Assembly: GCA_000381565.1 (NCBI GenBank)
Contig: KB906725.1
Coordinates: forward strand, 1,753,731-1,817,730
Reading direction: 5' to 3'
DNA from: Oxalobacteraceae bacterium AB_14
Lineage (GTDB): Bacteria; Pseudomonadota; Gammaproteobacteria; Burkholderiales; Burkholderiaceae_D
DNA: 64,000 bases
Both the position numbers and the translations under genes were made by a program. Within the stretch, counting starts at the first letter, position 1. Each line of letters starts with the position of its first letter. Under the pieces are notes generated by a model. That model did no database searches. It saw only the letters and a program-made list of their open reading frames with translations, and was not told where the DNA came from. Below are positions 61,125-64,000 of the stretch, one piece after another.

Positions 61125-63872
61125 TTACTTGGCAACATTGCCTTCAAAGATAGTGCGCCATAATTCCGTGACCTGGGCCGCGTGGCTGGCCACCAATTGC
61201 GGATCGACGCGCGCCAGGTCCTGGCCTTGCAGGCGCAGCTGGTGTTGTAACTTGCGCAACTGCCGGTAGGCGTCGCCGACCCGCGCCGCCAGTCCGGCGT
61301 CGATCAAGCCCAGCTCGCCGCACATTTTCAAAAGTGCAATATTGCCGTAGTTGGCGGTCAGCTGCGGGTAGGCCGCCGCGTGCTGCAAGACCAGGAACTG
61401 GACGATGAATTCGATGTCGATCATGCCGCCCGGGTCCTGTTTCAGGTCGAACAGCTCGCTGTGGTTCGGCTTGGCGTCGACCATGCGTTTCCGCATTGCA
61501 ATGACTTCCTGCTTCAGCGGGCCGTCGGCCGGCCTTTCCTTGCGCAGCACCGCCTCGCGGATTTGCTCGAAACGCGCGCCGATCGCCGCGTCGCCGGCGC
61601 AGAAGCGGGCGCGGGTCAGCGCCTGGTGTTCCCACACCCAGGCCGAGCTGCTCTGGTATTTCTCGAACGCCGCCACGCTCGACACCAGCATGCCGCTGGC
61701 GCCGTCCGGCCGCAGCGCGGTGTCGATGTCGAACAGGATGCCGGCCGAGGTGTGCGATGTCATCCAGGTAATAAAGCGTTGCGCCAGCTTGGCGTACTGG
61801 GCCGGTGCTTCCTGGTCGCTGTCGTCGTACAGGAAGATCACGTCCAGGTCGGACACATAGCCCAGTTCCTTGCCGCCCAGCTTGCCGTAGGCGATTACCG
61901 CGAACTGCGGCACCTCGCGGTGGCGCGTGGCCACCATCTGCCAGATCGCCTTGATGGCGGCGGCGACGATGGTGTCGGCCAGCGCCGACAGGTGGTCGGC
62001 CAGCTTTTCCACCGTCAGGTCGCCGGCCAAGTCCTGCGCCAGCAGGTGGAACAGCTGGGCGTGGTGGATTTCGCGCAGGATGTCCATCTGCCGCTCGGTG
62101 TCGCCGGGCGCCGAGGCCAGCTGGATTTCCAGGTCGGCCGCCAGCGCCACCGGGTCGAACACGGCGTTGCGCACGCGGTCGTCGAGCAGCTCGTCGAGCA
62201 GGATAGGGTGCTGGCTGAGGAATTGCGCGGCCCAGCCGCTGGCATGCACCATACGGATCACCCGCGCCAGCGTGTGCGGATACTCGGTCAGCAGCGACAG
62301 ATAGGCCGAGCGGCGCGCGATCGCCTCCAGGAAATCGAGCAGCCGGCCCAGCGTGGCCTGTTGGTTGCCGCCGCTCGACTCCAGCGAGCATTGCACGATC
62401 AGCGGCAGCGCCGCGTTGACCAGTCCCAGCAGGCGGTTGCGGCTCGCTTCCGGCAGCGACTGCAGGCGCGGCGCCTGCCAGGTCGAGATCAGGCGCTTGG
62501 CCGCGCCCTCGGGATCGGCGAAACCCAGCGCGCCGAAGCGCGACACCATCGCCTCCAGGTTGTCGGGATCGGCGCATTCGTTGCTGGACTGCGGATTGAT
62601 GTCGTGCTCGCCGCCGCTGGTCTTGTCCGAGAACATTTCATCGAACTGGCCGGCGACGAACTGGCGGTGCGCCTCGATCTGGGTCAGCAGGGTGGCGGTG
62701 TCGGCCAGGCCCATCATCTGCGCCACCAGCAGGCGGTCGGCGTCGTTGGCCGGCAGGGTGTGGGTCTGGGCGTCGTCCAGGTATTGCAGGCGATGCTCCA
62801 GGTTGCGCAGGAAGGTGTAGGAAGCGAGCAGTTGATAGACGATGGCGTGGCTTAGCAAGCCTTTTTCGGCGATGATGCGCAACGTGGTGCGGGTCGAGCG
62901 GTCGCGCAGGGCGGCGTCGCGGCCGCCCCGTATCAACTGGAACACCTGCGCCAGGAACTCGATCTCGCGGATGCCGCCGCGGCCCAGCTTGACGTTGTTG
63001 CTGCGGTCCGGGTGCAGCCGCTCCTGGCGGTTGACCTCGGCGCGGATCTGCGCGTGCATATTGCGGATGGCGTCGATCACGCCGAAATCCAGGTAGCGGC
63101 GGAACACGAACGGCCGCACGATGGCGTCCAGCGCGGCGATGTCCTCGGCGCGGCCGGTCACGGCGCGCGCCTTGACCCAGGCGTAGCGTTCCCACTCGCG
63201 GCCCTGGACGATCAGATATTGCTCCACCATGCTCAGGCTGGCGGCAAGCGGGCCCGAGCCGCCGTTCGGCCGCAAAGCCATATCGACCCGGAATGTGTAG
63301 CCATCTTCCGTTATCTCCGATAATGCGGCGATCAGCTTCTTGCCCAGCCGGATGAAGAATTCGTGGTTGGACAGGCTGCGCTGGCCGGGCCCGGCGGCGG
63401 TGTCGCCATCCTCCGGGTAGACGAAGATCAGGTCGATGTCGGACGAGACATTCAGTTCGCCGCCGCCCTGCTTGCCCATGCCCAGCACGATCAGCTCCTG
63501 CGGCTGGCCGGTATCGCGGCCGATCGGCGTGCCGTGCGCCGCCGTCATTTCCGCGTAAATCTCGGCCATGTGCTGCTGGATGGCGAAGTCGGCGAAGCGG
63601 GTCATGGTTTCCACCACCTCGGCCAGGTTGGCCTTGCCTTCCAGGTCGCGGCGGATCAGCACGCAGACCAGCAGGTTGCGCAGCCGGCGCATGGCGCGCG
63701 GCAGCGGCAGCGGCGGGGCGCCGGCGGGCACGTTGGCGGCTTCTTTTGCTAAATAATCAGCAAGATTAATCTGGGCAAGCGATAATTGCGCTAAATCATC
63801 AGCCTTGGCGGCGCGGTCGGGAGCGGCGGCCAGCCAGCGCTGGTAAAAACGTGACGCGGTGGGTGCAATCAT
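61125..63872 (-). CDS. glnE: Bifunctional glutamine synthetase adenylyltransferase/adenylyl-removing enzyme
   Basis: 915 aa from the ATG at 63872 (MIAPTASRFYQRWLAAAPD); 14 further codons upstream are possible. Two nucleotidyltransferase modules are present. The first has MGKQGGGELNVSSDIDLIFVYP (adenylyl-removing half) and the second GKLGGKELGYVSDLDVIFLYDD (adenylyltransferase half), each with the DxD metal pair. LGRGGIREIEFLAQVFQLIRGGR lies between, and a helical linker joins them. It adds and removes AMP on the GlnA tyrosine (Y400 in this window's GlnA) under PII control. Full length for the family. Confidence 0.97.
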   Translation of the reverse strand: MIAPTASRFYQRWLAAAPDRAAKADDLAQLSLAQINLADYLAKEAANVPAGAPPLPLPRAMRRLRNLLVCVLIRRDLEGKANLAEVVETMTRFADFAIQQHMAEIYAEMTAAHGTPIGRDTGQPQELIVLGMGKQGGGELNVSSDIDLIFVYPEDGDTAAGPGQRSLSNHEFFIRLGKKLIAALSEITEDGYTFRVDMALRPNGGSGPLAASLSMVEQYLIVQGREWERYAWVKARAVTGRAEDIAALDAIVRPFVFRRYLDFGVIDAIRNMHAQIRAEVNRQERLHPDRSNNVKLGRGGIREIEFLAQVFQLIRGGRDAALRDRSTRTTLRIIAEKGLLSHAIVYQLLASYTFLRNLEHRLQYLDDAQTHTLPANDADRLLVAQMMGLADTATLLTQIEAHRQFVAGQFDEMFSDKTSGGEHDINPQSSNECADPDNLEAMVSRFGALGFADPEGAAKRLISTWQAPRLQSLPEASRNRLLGLVNAALPLIVQCSLESSGGNQQATLGRLLDFLEAIARRSAYLSLLTEYPHTLARVIRMVHASGWAAQFLSQHPILLDELLDDRVRNAVFDPVALAADLEIQLASAPGDTERQMDILREIHHAQLFHLLAQDLAGDLTVEKLADHLSALADTIVAAAIKAIWQMVATRHREVPQFAVIAYGKLGGKELGYVSDLDVIFLYDDSDQEAPAQYAKLAQRFITWMTSHTSAGILFDIDTALRPDGASGMLVSSVAAFEKYQSSSAWVWEHQALTRARFCAGDAAIGARFEQIREAVLRKERPADGPLKQEVIAMRKRMVDAKPNHSELFDLKQDPGGMIDIEFIVQFLVLQHAAAYPQLTANYGNIALLKMCGELGLIDAGLAARVGDAYRQLRKLQHQLRLQGQDLARVDPQLVASHAAQVTELWRTIFEGNVAK

Positions 63873-64000
63873 GGGCAACGTGTTTCCTGAAACTAAGTTA
63901 GTCGGCAACAGCATGGGGACAGCATATAAAGCACGTAAAACCGGTGCAGTCCCGCTCTAAGCGGCGCTGGCTTGCACGGGTGATGCGGTAGAATTGCTGC

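Overview
The window comes from a high-GC betaproteobacterium, most likely Oxalobacteraceae (Massilia/Duganella/Telluria group). This rests on the rplU-rpmA-obgE-proB order, polyhydroxyalkanoate genes (phaZ, a PHA-granule-region protein), a glnA-ntrB-ntrC block, a soluble RsxB, a FdxA ferredoxin, many large TonB-dependent receptors, and dispersed GTCATTCCCGCG-type palindromic repeats. The genus is an inference from gene content, not a database match.

Layout. 1-1.8 kb: the 5' part of a periplasmic solute-binding protein and a J-domain/TM/TonB_C fusion. 2.0-6.8 kb: an accessory-looking, visibly less GC-rich stretch with three spermidine-synthase-like paralogues, twin ribbon-helix-helix proteins, a YkgJ-type cysteine-cluster protein, a stand-alone rpsK (S11) and tRNA-Pro(CGG). 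Two near-identical 19-bp palindromes lie upstream of rpsK and of one spermidine-synthase-like gene. 7-24 kb is mostly housekeeping: a receptor, arsC, ispB, rplU-rpmA-obgE, proB, nth-rsxB, a marR-ClC operon, phaZ, ferredoxin-NADP reductase, fdxA, ACBP, HU and FKBP. 23.7-27.5 kb: a tightly coupled four-gene operon (YVTN propeller, NodB-type deacetylase, sterol-desaturase-like hydroxylase, EI24 membrane protein). 28.5-31.8 kb: a divergent bifunctional PBP. 31.8-33.5 kb: an IS110 relic with an IS605-type TnpB element next to it. 35-41.5 kb: rhodanese, glnA with NtrC boxes and a sigma-54 promoter, ntrB, ntrC and corA. 41.7-60 kb: three large receptors, one cut from its start codon by a complete IS66-type element, plus a receptor pseudogene; rsmE, tkt and gap lie among them. 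The end holds a secreted Cache protein and glnE.

How the genes work together. glnA, ntrB, ntrC and glnE form most of the nitrogen-assimilation control circuit: NtrC boxes and a -24/-12 promoter precede glnA, and GlnE targets the adenylylation tyrosine (Y400) visible in GlnA. The receptors indicate a TonB-driven scavenging lifestyle. The most unusual items are the possible co-regulation of the orphan rpsK operon with spermidine-synthase-like genes, the DnaJ-TonB fusion, the TnpB with a displaced RuvC-II glutamate, and the IS66 insertion whose target duplication allows the parental receptor start to be rebuilt exactly.
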